From a bacterium (GTDB lineage Bacteria; Electryoneota; RPQS01), in the NCBI GenBank assembly GCA_013360195.1, contig JABWCQ010000015.1, positions 59,675 to 123,674 of the forward strand: a stretch of 64,000 bases of DNA, given 5' to 3'. The notes under the pieces are model-generated. The model did no database searches. It had not been told where the DNA came from and saw only the letters and a list, made by a program, of their open reading frames with translations. This document shows positions 17,707 to 26,672 of the stretch, piece by piece. Numbering within the stretch: position 1 is the stretch's first letter; each line of letters begins with the position of its first letter. Both the position numbers and the translations under genes were made by a program.

Positions 17707-19209
17707 TTATTCTTGATTCTGTGCCATAAAGGCGTTAAATGGATTCTGGTTTCGAGTCTGAATAATCAGTGGGCCGTTCTCAATGCCGTTACCGCTGGTG
17801 GGCGTCGGCATACCATTGGGATTGCCGGTCACAGAATCACAATGCAAAAGCCTGAAGCTGTGCTTTTCCGGACGAACGCCTGGACCGGGGATGCTCGTAT
17901 CCGGCGTTTCAAGCCGCAAACGCCGCATCCAAAGCGTCAACGCATTGCTGATTCCGGTTGCGATTGTCGATCCCGTGAAGCTCAGCGACGCCATGAGATT
18001 CGTTTCATTCATGAACTGCGTGATACGGGCATTCGTGACATACCGCGCAACGGTAAACGAACCATAGATGTCACGCTTGCCGCTGCGTGCGGGCTCAATG
18101 CGGTACAGACCTGTCTCCGTGGTCTGCTGAGCGTCATCAAGCGGATTCTCAACAACAAGTTCGTAGTCGGCGATACCCAGATTGTCGCCGGAACCCAGCG
18201 GCGTTCCCGTGCTGAACGCACCGAGCCGGAATACCGCGTCCGGAAAGAGCACGCGCTCATATACCATGAAAGACGAACCCGCCAAGGGAACAGCGCCACT
18301 GCCGTTCGTGTATTCCCACAGCAAGCGGTCTTGAGAATTGGCATTGGTGAGGTCACGGTACAGCGGTACAAGCTCGAAACCAAACAAGACGCCGCCCTTC
18401 GGATCCAGCTTGATCGTCATTTTCTTGACGAAACAGAACTGCCATTCTTCATGCTGCCAGCCGTCCCAAGTAACAAGGACTCCGTGGCGATTGATGTACT
18501 TGCCGGTGCCGATGCCCGTAGCCCAAGCTCCGCTCATGATATCCTGCGGATTTTCACCGTGCATGTTCTTCGAGCATTCGAAGGTGTGCAGGAATTCGCG
18601 TGCGACCGCGAACGATTTGCCAGCCCCGGGGTCAGAGCCACCGCCCGTCGTCCATGACGGCGCAATCGTGACAGAGGTGCCGCTCGCGTACGCAGTGATT
18701 TTTCGTACTTGGTCAAACAGGTGCGGAGTGGTCGACAGCTCCTGAATTCGCACCCAGTCACCGACGTTGGACGCGGCGAACACGCTGGCCGATGCCACAA
18801 GCGCGGTTCCGGTCGTTCCCGCAGCCGTCGTGCCCGTAACCGGCGCGCCATTGCCCGCGACTCCAAATGCCGGACTCTCGACGGCAGACCCGCGAAACTT
18901 CTCAATACCCATTGCCGCGGCAATCAGCGCGTCAAGGCCAAGATACGCGCCGTTGCAATCGAGTGAACCGGCAGGCATGACAGATATTCCGTCATTGCGA
19001 GAATATCCGGCGATGCCGTCCAGCGTTTCATCCTTTTCAAATTCCCTGTTTACCTTCAGGCTGTGCTTCAGCAGCGGAATCTTGTCATATGCACCCAGCT
19101 TCGGCATCGCGCTGGACGCGCCAAATGCCGTGGCATAGGGATTGTTCTGACGGCTGACAAGACGGAATGCCGCAAGCGTATTAACACCAAGTGCAGGAGC
19201 CGGACTCAT
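17707..19209 (-). CDS. Major tail (tube) protein
   Basis: This 500-residue protein has many alternating beta strands and a MSPAPALGVNTLAAFRLVSR opening. The order head-tail connectors, tail terminator, this gene, tail chaperone and tape measure marks it as the tail tube subunit. It is longer than the usual 150-350 residues, so it probably carries an extra surface domain, perhaps in the central Gly/Ala/Thr-rich part (residues about 120-190). A contractile sheath is the alternative, but no baseplate genes accompany it. Confidence 0.75.
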   Translation of the reverse strand: MSPAPALGVNTLAAFRLVSRQNNPYATAFGASSAMPKLGAYDKIPLLKHSLKVNREFEKDETLDGIAGYSRNDGISVMPAGSLDCNGAYLGLDALIAAAMGIEKFRGSAVESPAFGVAGNGAPVTGTTAAGTTGTALVASASVFAASNVGDWVRIQELSTTPHLFDQVRKITAYASGTSVTIAPSWTTGGGSDPGAGKSFAVAREFLHTFECSKNMHGENPQDIMSGAWATGIGTGKYINRHGVLVTWDGWQHEEWQFCFVKKMTIKLDPKGGVLFGFELVPLYRDLTNANSQDRLLWEYTNGSGAVPLAGSSFMVYERVLFPDAVFRLGAFSTGTPLGSGDNLGIADYELVVENPLDDAQQTTETGLYRIEPARSGKRDIYGSFTVARYVTNARITQFMNETNLMASLSFTGSTIATGISNALTLWMRRLRLETPDTSIPGPGVRPEKHSFRLLHCDSVTGNPNGMPTPTSGNGIENGPLIIQTRNQNPFNAFMAQNQE

Positions 19210-19225
19210 GATTTATCTCACTTTC

Positions 19226-19687
19226 TTAAGCTGATTGATGGTGCTCGCGAACTTGCAAAGTCAGCTCGCAGTAATGGCAAACGGTTTCGTAAAACTCACG
19301 TTCAGTGATTGTTTCGGCCTGCACGGGAAACGCCAGCTCACAGGCTTGATCGAGATCGCTGTCGTCATCCAAGGCGTTGGCCACGCCGCTCACAAGCCTT
19401 TGGAATTGCAGATCGCTATTGACTTCATTCAGCAGAGACAAATAACCGCGAATGCGAAAGCGATGAGTGACGTCGTGTAGATGGCCGGTTGCCACCTGTT
19501 CATCGCTGAAACCTTCCCGCGCAATGCTCCAAGAATGAATGCGAGACTGCGGTTCATAGAAATGGATTGCTCTGAACTCGTCAGAACTCTGGGTAAGCTT
19601 GCGTCCGATATGGACATTCCCGATTTCAGCTACTCCTCGCATCCGCCTGGCAATAGCCTCGGCAATTTCCTGATAATCCCTAGTCAT
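19226..19687 (-). CDS. Tail terminator-like protein
   Basis: This 153-residue protein opens with EIAEAIARRMRGV and has alternating strands (HLHDVTHRFRIRGYLSL, ETVCHYCELTLQVRE). These agree in size and pattern with tail terminator or tail completion proteins of siphoviruses. It lies directly before the tail tube gene. Its ATG overlaps the stop of the HK97 gp10-like gene by one base. The assignment rests mainly on position. Confidence 0.6.
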   Translation of the reverse strand: MTRDYQEIAEAIARRMRGVAEIGNVHIGRKLTQSSDEFRAIHFYEPQSRIHSWSIAREGFSDEQVATGHLHDVTHRFRIRGYLSLLNEVNSDLQFQRLVSGVANALDDDSDLDQACELAFPVQAETITEREFYETVCHYCELTLQVREHHQSA

Positions 19688-20217
19688 TAGCCTTGAGCAA
19701 TCTTCTGTACAACAGCTTCATGCATCGAATCGAATATCGCTTCAATCTTCGGTAAGGCTTGTTCAAATCCGTCTCGCATGAAATGCTTTCCCTTGGTTCC
19801 GTGGTGAGCAATCGAATAACGAACGCGGGTTGCAACGTCATAAGCCGTAAATTCATCATAACCGAACTTGCGCTGTGCCCAAAGCACAAGCGGTTCAAGC
19901 GGTGCCCAATGCGGCTTTGAACCGTCTTCTACGGGCAAACCATAGCTCGCGGCGTTCAAGAGCTTTCCTTCGACTATGTCCTTGCCTTCGACAAATTCGG
20001 AACCAAAGGCATTCGCCAAATTTCCCGTTGGCTGCTTTTCAATCTTTCTGTTCAGGTCAGCTAACACAGCCGGATGCAGTTCCGCTTGAATTGCGGTTCG
20101 AACCGCGATTCTCAAGGCCTCTAAGACAATAGCGGCGGCGCGATCTGGATTCGCGACCGCCGCCGACTTCAATGCGCTCTGGTCGAACTCAAAGCTGAAC
20201 TTCAGCCCGTCTGCCAT
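19687..20217 (-). CDS. HK97 gp10/Mu gpG-like tail completion protein
   Basis: This 176-residue protein has a central PHWAPLEPLVLWAQRKFG segment and a late VRYSIAHHGTKGKHFMRDGFEQA segment. Both are typical of the HK97 gp10-like/Mu gpG-like neck proteins that join head and tail. An SFEFD opening and a helical C-terminus complete the pattern. It lies between a pair of small beta-rich proteins and the tail terminator-like gene. Confidence 0.75.
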   Translation of the reverse strand: MADGLKFSFEFDQSALKSAAVANPDRAAAIVLEALRIAVRTAIQAELHPAVLADLNRKIEKQPTGNLANAFGSEFVEGKDIVEGKLLNAASYGLPVEDGSKPHWAPLEPLVLWAQRKFGYDEFTAYDVATRVRYSIAHHGTKGKHFMRDGFEQALPKIEAIFDSMHEAVVQKIAQG

Positions 20218-20218
20218 G

Positions 20219-20569
20219 TTACGTGATAGCTTCGGCTGTTACATATGTGACAGCTACAGAAGTCCCCGAAGTTATCGTGAGCTTAACACGAATATGCTTT
20301 GTGGGATGCTCAAGTACGACTCGCTTTTCAGTAGATGCAATAATGTCATCGAGTCTCTTGACAACTGAGAAGTTTGTTCCATCTGCGGAGCCTTCAAATT
20401 CAACGCGCATTTTCGGACTGCCGACTTCCGCCGAATGCGCCAACTGTACCGCAAATGTGTCAAACAAGCCAACGGTCAAAACCTCGGACGTGCGTTCAGA
20501 TGTGCCGCCCGAAAGCTGATAAATTCCAATCAGCGTCGACAGTGACCAGTTATTGCGGGAGCGGTACAT
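20219..20569 (-). CDS. Hypothetical beta-rich neck/head protein
   Basis: This 116-residue protein has mainly beta pattern (FEGSADGTNFSVVKRLDD, HIRVKLTITSGTSVAVTYV). The FEGSADGTNF motif is common in small phage structural or decoration proteins. It overlaps the next gene upstream by one base. It could be a head-tail joining or decoration protein; no specific family is recognised. Confidence 0.65.
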   Translation of the reverse strand: MYRSRNNWSLSTLIGIYQLSGGTSERTSEVLTVGLFDTFAVQLAHSAEVGSPKMRVEFEGSADGTNFSVVKRLDDIIASTEKRVVLEHPTKHIRVKLTITSGTSVAVTYVTAEAIT

Positions 20570-20958
20570 TAAATGTCAACCTCATACTCAAGGTAAGCGC
20601 CTTCGATCGTAGTAGTAGCGCCGGACGCGGCGGTCACTTCTATTCTGACATTTGACATCACGCCGCCGCCTGTCGAGGAATTGACATGCGTTGACGGGCT
20701 GATTTGGAGATAATAGCGGCCGCCCGAAGACAGTGTCCTTGAAGTCAAAGAAACAAAACTCACTACTGGCCAAGTATCGTCCGGTGGCGTTGACTTTCCG
20801 ACAATGGAGATCGTGATATTACCGGAGGTTGAGCCAAGCAAAAACACGGCGACTACCGGCGAGCTCAGCGAAGGCTTTTCCCAGTCGCTTGCAAACGGTG
20901 TAGAATCGTTAACCGCAACCGCCGTAGCTAATCGCTTGCTAACTACTTTTTTCGGCAT
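20569..20958 (-). CDS. Hypothetical beta-rich head protein
   Basis: This 129-residue protein resembles its downstream neighbour in beta composition (VVAVFLLGSTSGNITISIVG, SNVRIEVTAASGATTTIEGA). The pair may be structurally related, each shaped like a small beta-sandwich. It sits in the head-tail connector block. No family is recognised. Confidence 0.65.
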   Translation of the reverse strand: MPKKVVSKRLATAVAVNDSTPFASDWEKPSLSSPVVAVFLLGSTSGNITISIVGKSTPPDDTWPVVSFVSLTSRTLSSGGRYYLQISPSTHVNSSTGGGVMSNVRIEVTAASGATTTIEGAYLEYEVDI

Positions 20959-20965
20959 GGCATGC

Positions 20966-21637
20966 TCAATGTGTTAGATAGTTTTCGGTCGTTGACGTGC
21001 CGGGGTTTATAGGTCCCCAAGCCAAGGCCGCGCCGTCCATCAAACCGCTGCGCTCTTCATATTCCTTCGCGAGCTTCAGGTACTGCGATCCCCGTGATTC
21101 ACGATTCGTCATTGACGCCAGCTCTTCAATGTTCTTCGAGGCGTTCACCTTCGCGGCCATCACACGCAGGCATTCCGCCGCCGCCCAATAAATAACAGAA
21201 TCCTCGTCATCAACGGACTTCAGAGTCGTGGCATCGTTCGACACGCTGTGCTCGACTGTATAATACAGCCAAGCCTTTGACCCGCTTGCAGGGACGAGCG
21301 TTACAAAGTGAATCTTGAACGTGTCGTCCGGCTGGAGCTGAATCTGAACTTCTGCAATCGGGATTTCCGGTGCTAAAGACTGACTGCCTGTATCAACAGG
21401 GTACAGCACCTTTTTCAAGAAACTGAAGCCACCCTGCCAATCGCTCGGCGCGTTAAATCGGAAAGCGGTTCCGTCACCAGTTACTTCGTGAATCCGTACC
21501 CTCGGCCTGAACTGTGACAGTCGAGTAACTGCTCGCTTTATCGCTTCGTCATGCTGTCCGACGTTCGTGAATTTGTCCGCGTCCACAATCAACAAACGCA
21601 GAGCGTCCGACAACTCCTGAAGCTTGCGAGCAGCCAT
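20966..21637 (-). CDS. Head-tail adaptor-like protein
   Basis: This 223-residue protein combines N-terminal helices (LQELSDALRLLIVDADKF, DEAIKRAVTRLSQFRP) with a middle beta region and C-terminal helices (DSVIYWAAAECLRVMAAK, SQYLKLAKEYEERS). This helical plan with inserted strands agrees with gp6/gp15-type connector (adaptor) proteins. It directly follows the decoration-like gene, with a one-base overlap. Confidence 0.65.
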   Translation of the reverse strand: MAARKLQELSDALRLLIVDADKFTNVGQHDEAIKRAVTRLSQFRPRVRIHEVTGDGTAFRFNAPSDWQGGFSFLKKVLYPVDTGSQSLAPEIPIAEVQIQLQPDDTFKIHFVTLVPASGSKAWLYYTVEHSVSNDATTLKSVDDEDSVIYWAAAECLRVMAAKVNASKNIEELASMTNRESRGSQYLKLAKEYEERSGLMDGAALAWGPINPGTSTTENYLTH

Positions 21638-22068
21638 TAGCTAGGATACCACTCGATGTAAAGAACGCCGGGGCCGAATGCAGGGCTCGTGCCCGCGTCT
21701 TCGATTTCAAACGCCAAGACATCACCTTCGGCCATGGTCACGCCATTGACGTACGTGGCGTTCAGCGGAATGTTCTTGGCATCGAAAGCCACGAGGTTCA
21801 CGGCGGGAGTCGCAGTGAGGTCGAGGTTTGCGACTTCTGCGGCACCGGTGGAGCCGTCCGCGCCCTTGTAGATGATGTTCAAGTTCTTGCGGTTCGTGTC
21901 GTGGCCGGTGAAGGCCGCGTTCGGCACGAACTCGATCTTCTTCACGACACACGCAACCGGCGCGCGAAACACCGGAAACGCAATCGTCGCGGCGTCAGCG
22001 GCAAGCGCGGGCGTCGCGTAGCTATGGGGAATCGGTCCCGGAATATCGCCAAATCGAGTCTTGCTCAT
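21637..22068 (-). CDS. Capsid decoration/stabilisation-like protein
   Basis: This 143-residue beta-rich protein follows the capsid polyprotein gene after a structured 97-base gap. It has alternating strands (ACVVKKIEFVPNAAFTG, AEGDVLAFEIEDAGTSP) and ends VLYIEWYPS. Position and composition fit a head decoration protein. The ATG is preceded by AAGGAAAT. Confidence 0.65.
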   Translation of the reverse strand: MSKTRFGDIPGPIPHSYATPALAADAATIAFPVFRAPVACVVKKIEFVPNAAFTGHDTNRKNLNIIYKGADGSTGAAEVANLDLTATPAVNLVAFDAKNIPLNATYVNGVTMAEGDVLAFEIEDAGTSPAFGPGVLYIEWYPS

Positions 22069-22106
22069 GCGAGTATTTCCTTAAGTGAATTTGTGAATTG
22101 ATTGGT

Positions 22107-22164
22107 CACCCGAAGGCGGGCAGGCACCACGGAAGGAAGCACCTGCACCGCCCTCATTGGGTGA
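22107..22164 (-). promoter_or_regulatory. Structured intergenic element after the capsid gene
   Basis: This long imperfect hairpin is built from nested complementary blocks (CACCC/GGGTG, GGCGG/CCGCC, CAGG/CCTG). It begins two bases after the capsid stop. It may stabilise capsid mRNA or attenuate downstream expression. Confidence 0.5.
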
Positions 22165-22165
22165 A

Positions 22166-24562
22166 TTAAGCGTAGTAACCGGCAACGCCGCGGTAGTCGA
22201 CGCACTTCACGCCGACATCCCAACGCACGCGGTAACTGACCTTGTCCGCCGTGAAGTTGGAGCCGGAGCCCGCGACTTCCTGCATGAGGTCAGGTTCGCT
22301 TTGACCGCGCAGCGTGGCAACCACAATGCTTTCGACCTTCTTCGGGTCCGCAATCGCGTGCCAGTGAGCAGCGTTGGAATATCCCGGGTACAGGATATAG
22401 TCCATGCCATACTGCGAGTGCACGTTCGGAGCGCCGCCGTTCGGCAACAAGTCACCGGCGTTGTAACCGCCAGCCGCAAGAGCAACCTGAACGGTATTCT
22501 GAGCCTTGCACAGCGCGAGCGCCATGTCTTCGTAGTCCGGATGGATGACCAGCCATTTCGGCCAGTTCGATTCCATGAGACGCTCGGGATTGGTAGAATC
22601 CGAGCCGTATGCAGGCTGCATGTACATTTTCTTCCGGACGTCTTTCATGGTGGTCGGAGTCAGCGCACCGGACGTCAAGTTCGAGTGATTCGAATGCAGC
22701 AACGCAACCGAGTCGTAAATCGTGCTGTTTCCGGCCAATAAACCGAAGACCGCGCGATACGGACGAAGCTTCAGCGCCCGCGCCGCCCGAATCGGCAGCA
22801 CGCGAATGGCCTTCATGTCATCGTTCACGATCATCTTGCGCGTAATGCTGAACAAGCCGCCGCGCGTTTCGAGGTTCAGCGCAACCTGCTCGTCACCGAG
22901 TGCCGGTAGGTTGTTGAAGTTTCCGCCGTCCGGGTCTACAGTCGGCAATTCGCCCCAGTAACCGAGGCGTACGAAGTTGTGATCGCGGAAGTCCGACACT
23001 TCTTCGTAGACAGAAATCTTTTCAAAGTCGCGGTAGTCCGGAAGCATATACTCGCGCATGAGTGCGCGGTGCATGGCATCGCCAAACACCTGATCGAAGC
23101 TCGCAGTTGTGAACGACTCTTTGAAGCGGGGATTCCTGCGCAATTCGCTGTTGTATTGGCGACTCGCAAGCAGTCCCAGGAACAAGTCAGCATTGTCCAC
23201 GAGTTCACGGTCAACACGGAAGCCCTTGTAAGCGGCTTCCTTGATTGAAGAAAAGCGGCGGACAGTCCGCTTTTTGTCGTCCTGCAAATCTTGACCTGCA
23301 AAGAAGCCGTCGAGCGCAAGGACAGCATCGGACACGCCGACGTCATTGAGGCTGCGGATCGTCCCGTTGTTTGATCCGTAGCCCAGGGCTTCAAGCGCTT
23401 TTGCTTCGGCGGTGATTGCTTCCTTGACTTTCATAAGCTCAAGGCCGCGACCGCGCACGGACTCCTTCAGCTTTTCCTTCACCGGCGCGGGCAGGTTCGA
23501 GCCGTCGATTTCCGCAACGGCTTTCTCGTCGGCAAGCGTCTTCTGCAAGTTTTCGACGGTTTCCTTCAGCGCGTTGATGTCTTCGGGCTTGACGGCGGAG
23601 CCGCCGTTGGTCGCTGAAGAATCGGGCTTCGGAGTGGCGTCTTCTTTCTTCGGCTCGGTGCTGGGCTTGGTATCCGTGTTCTTCTGCGCCGCCTGCGCGG
23701 TTTCATAGTCGAGCAGCTTCTTCAGCGCAGCGGCCGCAGCTTCGGTATTGCCGGATTCGAGCGCGGTAAGCGCTTCCTTGGCAATGTCCTGCCACTTCAC
23801 TTCGCCGGCCATTTCATCGCTTTGCTCCTGCAGCACTTCGGCGGCAACAGTCGTCGCGTCGTCACCTTCGGCTTCGAGAAAGCGCGTGAGGCGTGCTTCG
23901 GTCTTTGCGCTCTTGGACGCGGCGGCGCGTGCTTCAAGAATGCGAATAAGCAGCCGTTTAACGTGACCTTTCATGATTCTCTTTCCCTTATTTTGATTTG
24001 ATGCAGCGATGCGAAGAATTTTACCGCCAGCAGCTGCGCTGTCCACAATATCGCAGGAATGAACAGACTCAATAAAACCGTTCGCCACGTCGATACCTTC
24101 AACGCGTGTCAGCTCATATGCACCGTCACCGTCGATTGACAATTCAGCAAAGTCTTTGAATCCGCTGTCCCAGGCATTCTTGATTCGCTTGGCAAGCTCA
24201 TCGTCAACCAAGTGCAGGTCACAGATAATGCCTTCATTGCCTTCAGAATCTTTTCCCCAGCGCGGCTTACGATACACGCCGACTTTGTTCTTGACAAATC
24301 CGGTCGCACGTTTTGCGTCGTCCGACTCGTCACGGACATGCCCCTTTGAGCCATCGGGATTTTCAAAGACATATGCCGGAAGTCCTTCAAACTGCGGCAT
24401 GAGCTGCTGAAGCATCTCTTTGCTGTAGAAGAACGGTACACCCTCCGGAGATCGGTTCTTCGAGAGTCCGACCTTTATGGTCATAACTTCGAGGACTTTG
24501 CCAGATTTGTCAGCGGCAAGAATGCGGCTGTCGCGGGAGCGTGTGAGTTTCAACCTGCTCAT
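22166..24562 (-). CDS. Prohead protease-scaffold-major capsid polyprotein
   Basis: This 798-residue protein joins three head functions. Residues about 1-190 look like a prohead protease of the assemblin-like fold, with a candidate His in GSKGHVRDE and Ser in DFAELSIDGDG. Residues about 190-370 form a charged, Ala/Glu-rich helical scaffold region. Residues about 400-798 look like an HK97-fold capsid subunit (DRELVDNADLFLGLLASRQ, TRGGLFSITRKMIVNDDM, HPDYEDMALAL). I chose the ATG at 24,562, because an upstream in-frame ATG overlaps the terminator hairpin. Self-cleavage during head maturation is inferred. Confidence 0.8.
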   Translation of the reverse strand: MSRLKLTRSRDSRILAADKSGKVLEVMTIKVGLSKNRSPEGVPFFYSKEMLQQLMPQFEGLPAYVFENPDGSKGHVRDESDDAKRATGFVKNKVGVYRKPRWGKDSEGNEGIICDLHLVDDELAKRIKNAWDSGFKDFAELSIDGDGAYELTRVEGIDVANGFIESVHSCDIVDSAAAGGKILRIAASNQNKGKRIMKGHVKRLLIRILEARAAASKSAKTEARLTRFLEAEGDDATTVAAEVLQEQSDEMAGEVKWQDIAKEALTALESGNTEAAAAALKKLLDYETAQAAQKNTDTKPSTEPKKEDATPKPDSSATNGGSAVKPEDINALKETVENLQKTLADEKAVAEIDGSNLPAPVKEKLKESVRGRGLELMKVKEAITAEAKALEALGYGSNNGTIRSLNDVGVSDAVLALDGFFAGQDLQDDKKRTVRRFSSIKEAAYKGFRVDRELVDNADLFLGLLASRQYNSELRRNPRFKESFTTASFDQVFGDAMHRALMREYMLPDYRDFEKISVYEEVSDFRDHNFVRLGYWGELPTVDPDGGNFNNLPALGDEQVALNLETRGGLFSITRKMIVNDDMKAIRVLPIRAARALKLRPYRAVFGLLAGNSTIYDSVALLHSNHSNLTSGALTPTTMKDVRKKMYMQPAYGSDSTNPERLMESNWPKWLVIHPDYEDMALALCKAQNTVQVALAAGGYNAGDLLPNGGAPNVHSQYGMDYILYPGYSNAAHWHAIADPKKVESIVVATLRGQSEPDLMQEVAGSGSNFTADKVSYRVRWDVGVKCVDYRGVAGYYA

Positions 24563-24610
24563 GGAACTAAGTTCGGGAAAGCACCGAGCGATTACAACCG
24601 ACCAAATACA

Positions 24611-24648
24611 AAAACCCTGCAACGTTTCCGGAAATGTTGCAGGGTTTT
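24611..24648 (-). terminator. Strong hairpin between the MuF-like and capsid genes
   Basis: A perfect 13-bp stem (AAAACCCTGCAAC/GTTGCAGGGTTTT) has a loop that itself folds as TTTCCGGAAA, and a T-run follows on the leftward strand. It sits inside the late operon, just upstream of the capsid start, so it may act as an attenuator or processing site. Confidence 0.8.
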
Positions 24649-24682
24649 CTACGAAACCGCTTGCGTGAATGCCGCAAGCAGA

Positions 24683-25558
24683 TTACAGACTCAGAATCGC
24701 ATTCGCCACAAATTCCGCGCTATCTTCAATCACGAGCTCAAATTGGCAACCGCAGAAAATCGTGTGCTCCGGTGGGCCTGCCGGATCGCGCGGGTACATG
24801 AGCTTTGTCCCATCCGGCATTACAAATGGTTCATTGAACGGAACGACCACTCCGTCCATTTCCTGATGCTGTGGTCTGCGGCCGGGTCGATTGCCGCCGC
24901 TCACCCATTTCTTTTTCATAACCTGAGCGGCATCCGGCACCATAGCGGCAAATCTCTGTATTTGGGCATCCAGAGTGACGCTGTAGATTCGTTGCACCTC
25001 GGTTCTGACAATTCGTTCGGCTTGATAGCTGACGCCTTCCATGCCGCCCTTACCAATCAGCGCGTCGATGCTCTGCATGGCTTCGTACGGCGATTTCCCG
25101 CCAAGCGCAGCCCGTGTGAGTTCACCGTTGACCTTCGGCATCAAATCGGCGGGGATAGACCGTACAAGGTCAGCCGTGTAATCCATGGAAATGCTCAGCA
25201 GATCAACCGTAGGCCCGAAGGCCGCGGCGGTGACACCCAGAGCTTCAGCAACCTCATAGCCAGCCGATAGCGCGGCGTCATAAGCGCCGAGTTGCGCCGT
25301 GCGAATTGCTTCAATGCTCTGATTCAGCGCGGCATTGACTTCCGACTGAATTTGCGCCGACAGCCTGGGAACGTCACCGGCCGGCAATGCCTTGACTTCC
25401 TTCGGGTAATTCGTAATCAGGTCTTTGACTCGGAGCCTGCTTTGTTCAATGCTCGAAAGCACCTGCGCCCGGGCTTCGTTGGATAGCGAGTTTGCGCTCC
25501 TTTGCAGGCCCCGTATCTTTGCCTCGAACTGTCTGACGTCTTTCTTCGTAACAGCCAT
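24683..25558 (-). CDS. MuF-like head morphogenesis protein
   Basis: This 291-residue protein is helical for its first 180 residues. The C-terminal part carries the Mu gpF-type signature: ERIVRTEVQRIYS near residue 180, KKWVSGGNRPGRRPQHQEMDG near residue 215, then MYPRDPAGPPEHTIFCGCQ. MuF-like proteins join the prohead or are injected with DNA, and usually follow the portal. Here two non-structural genes (ParB-like and glycosyltransferase-like) and one unknown gene separate it from the portal. Confidence 0.85.
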   Translation of the reverse strand: MAVTKKDVRQFEAKIRGLQRSANSLSNEARAQVLSSIEQSRLRVKDLITNYPKEVKALPAGDVPRLSAQIQSEVNAALNQSIEAIRTAQLGAYDAALSAGYEVAEALGVTAAAFGPTVDLLSISMDYTADLVRSIPADLMPKVNGELTRAALGGKSPYEAMQSIDALIGKGGMEGVSYQAERIVRTEVQRIYSVTLDAQIQRFAAMVPDAAQVMKKKWVSGGNRPGRRPQHQEMDGVVVPFNEPFVMPDGTKLMYPRDPAGPPEHTIFCGCQFELVIEDSAEFVANAILSL

Positions 25559-25968
25559 TAGTTCCCTTTCTTCTCGCCCTTAGCGAGCCGAGCGATTGTG
25601 GTCTTCGCAAGCTTCAGCGCGTTCTCAGCGACCGTGCCGTCAGGCCATACCCAGCAGTGCAGCTGCGCTTCTCTGACATGAAGTTCGATGTATGTCATGG
25701 GAATTCGCGCGGCGATTGCGGCCTCTTCAAAATTCAATGCTACACCAGCCCAGATTTTCTGATTGTCCGGCAAATCGTCCGGCACTTCGGTCGGTTCGTT
25801 CGGCACATTCAACTTGATCAATGGCCATGCAATAATCAACCGCATGAGCGGCAACGCGCCGACCAGCGTGGCGATGTTGTCATTCTCGTTCGACGTTCCA
25901 GCGAGCGCCGCCTGTTTCTGTTTCAAATCCGCGATCAACTTCGCGCGGATCTCCTGCGTGATTATCAA
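25558..25968 (-). CDS. Hypothetical protein between the glycosyltransferase and MuF genes
   Basis: This 136-residue protein is not recognised. It has a helical N-terminus (EIRAKLIADLKQKQAALAG), a middle LPLMRLIIAWPLIKLN segment and a YIELHVREAQLHCWVWPDG strand region. It overlaps both neighbours by one to four bases and is co-transcribed with the glycosyltransferase-like gene. It may belong to the same accessory unit. Confidence 0.6.
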   Translation of the reverse strand: MIITQEIRAKLIADLKQKQAALAGTSNENDNIATLVGALPLMRLIIAWPLIKLNVPNEPTEVPDDLPDNQKIWAGVALNFEEAAIAARIPMTYIELHVREAQLHCWVWPDGTVAENALKLAKTTIARLAKGEKKGN

Positions 25969-26672
25969 AACGGCACCTTCAGCTTCGGGTTAATCGAAAT
26001 CTCAGGATTGTACCGGACGATTGAAGAGCCCCATTTCCGGACCAGGCGCATAGCCTGCTCTCGTTCTTCCTGCGATGTGCGGTAGGCATTGCATCCGCCC
26101 GCATTGTCGATGTGCTTCGCCATGTAGTACCATTTGTCGAAGCGCAGCACTCGTCGGTATTTCAGGCAGTGCTGCAGAAAGAAATCGTAATCTTCTTTCA
26201 GGCCCAGCGACATATCGTATCGAAGCGGGTTCCGAATGTGACAGGTCAGCGGCCCCAGGACAGGCAGATTGAAGGCAATGGGTTTCCACGCATGATAGAA
26301 CATCGGATCGCTCTGCACGTTCACGCCCCATAGATAGCACTTCAGTTCACGTGCAGTATCGAAACCCTTTCTCAGGAATTCCAGGAATCGTGACTCGTTC
26401 ACGGCAATCTGTTGCCCCCGTTCATGAAAGCCGACCGCCCATACGTCATCGTCGATCATGACAATTTCATCATCGTCAACGGTGTCGAGGATCCAGTTGC
26501 GGATTCGCGCGATGTTGCCCTTTTTCGATTCCGGCAGGACCAGAATCTCGCCACCTTGGTTTTGGCGGTAAGCGTCAGCCTCGCTTTCGCAAACCACAAG
26601 GACAGCCGAGCTAAGCCACTTGCGCGTGAGCACGTTGTCCGCGCGTCGGTATGATGGACACAGGATTTTCAT
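25965..26672 (-). CDS. TAGT-like GT-A glycosyltransferase, putative DNA-base modifier
   Basis: This 235-residue protein opens MKILCPSYRRADNVLT, then has ILVLPESKKGNIARIRNWIL and the metal-binding IVMIDDDVWAVGF strand (Asp triad near residue 74), and later SLGLKEDYDFFLQHCLKY. This is a GT-A fold pattern. It resembles the phage TET/JBP-associated glycosyltransferases (TAGT), which glycosylate oxidised pyrimidines in DNA. It lies between a ParB-like gene and head genes, and no TET/JBP dioxygenase is visible nearby. Protein or capsid glycosylation is the alternative. The family match is from memory of the motif pattern. Confidence 0.65.
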   Translation of the reverse strand: MKILCPSYRRADNVLTRKWLSSAVLVVCESEADAYRQNQGGEILVLPESKKGNIARIRNWILDTVDDDEIVMIDDDVWAVGFHERGQQIAVNESRFLEFLRKGFDTARELKCYLWGVNVQSDPMFYHAWKPIAFNLPVLGPLTCHIRNPLRYDMSLGLKEDYDFFLQHCLKYRRVLRFDKWYYMAKHIDNAGGCNAYRTSQEEREQAMRLVRKWGSSIVRYNPEISINPKLKVPF

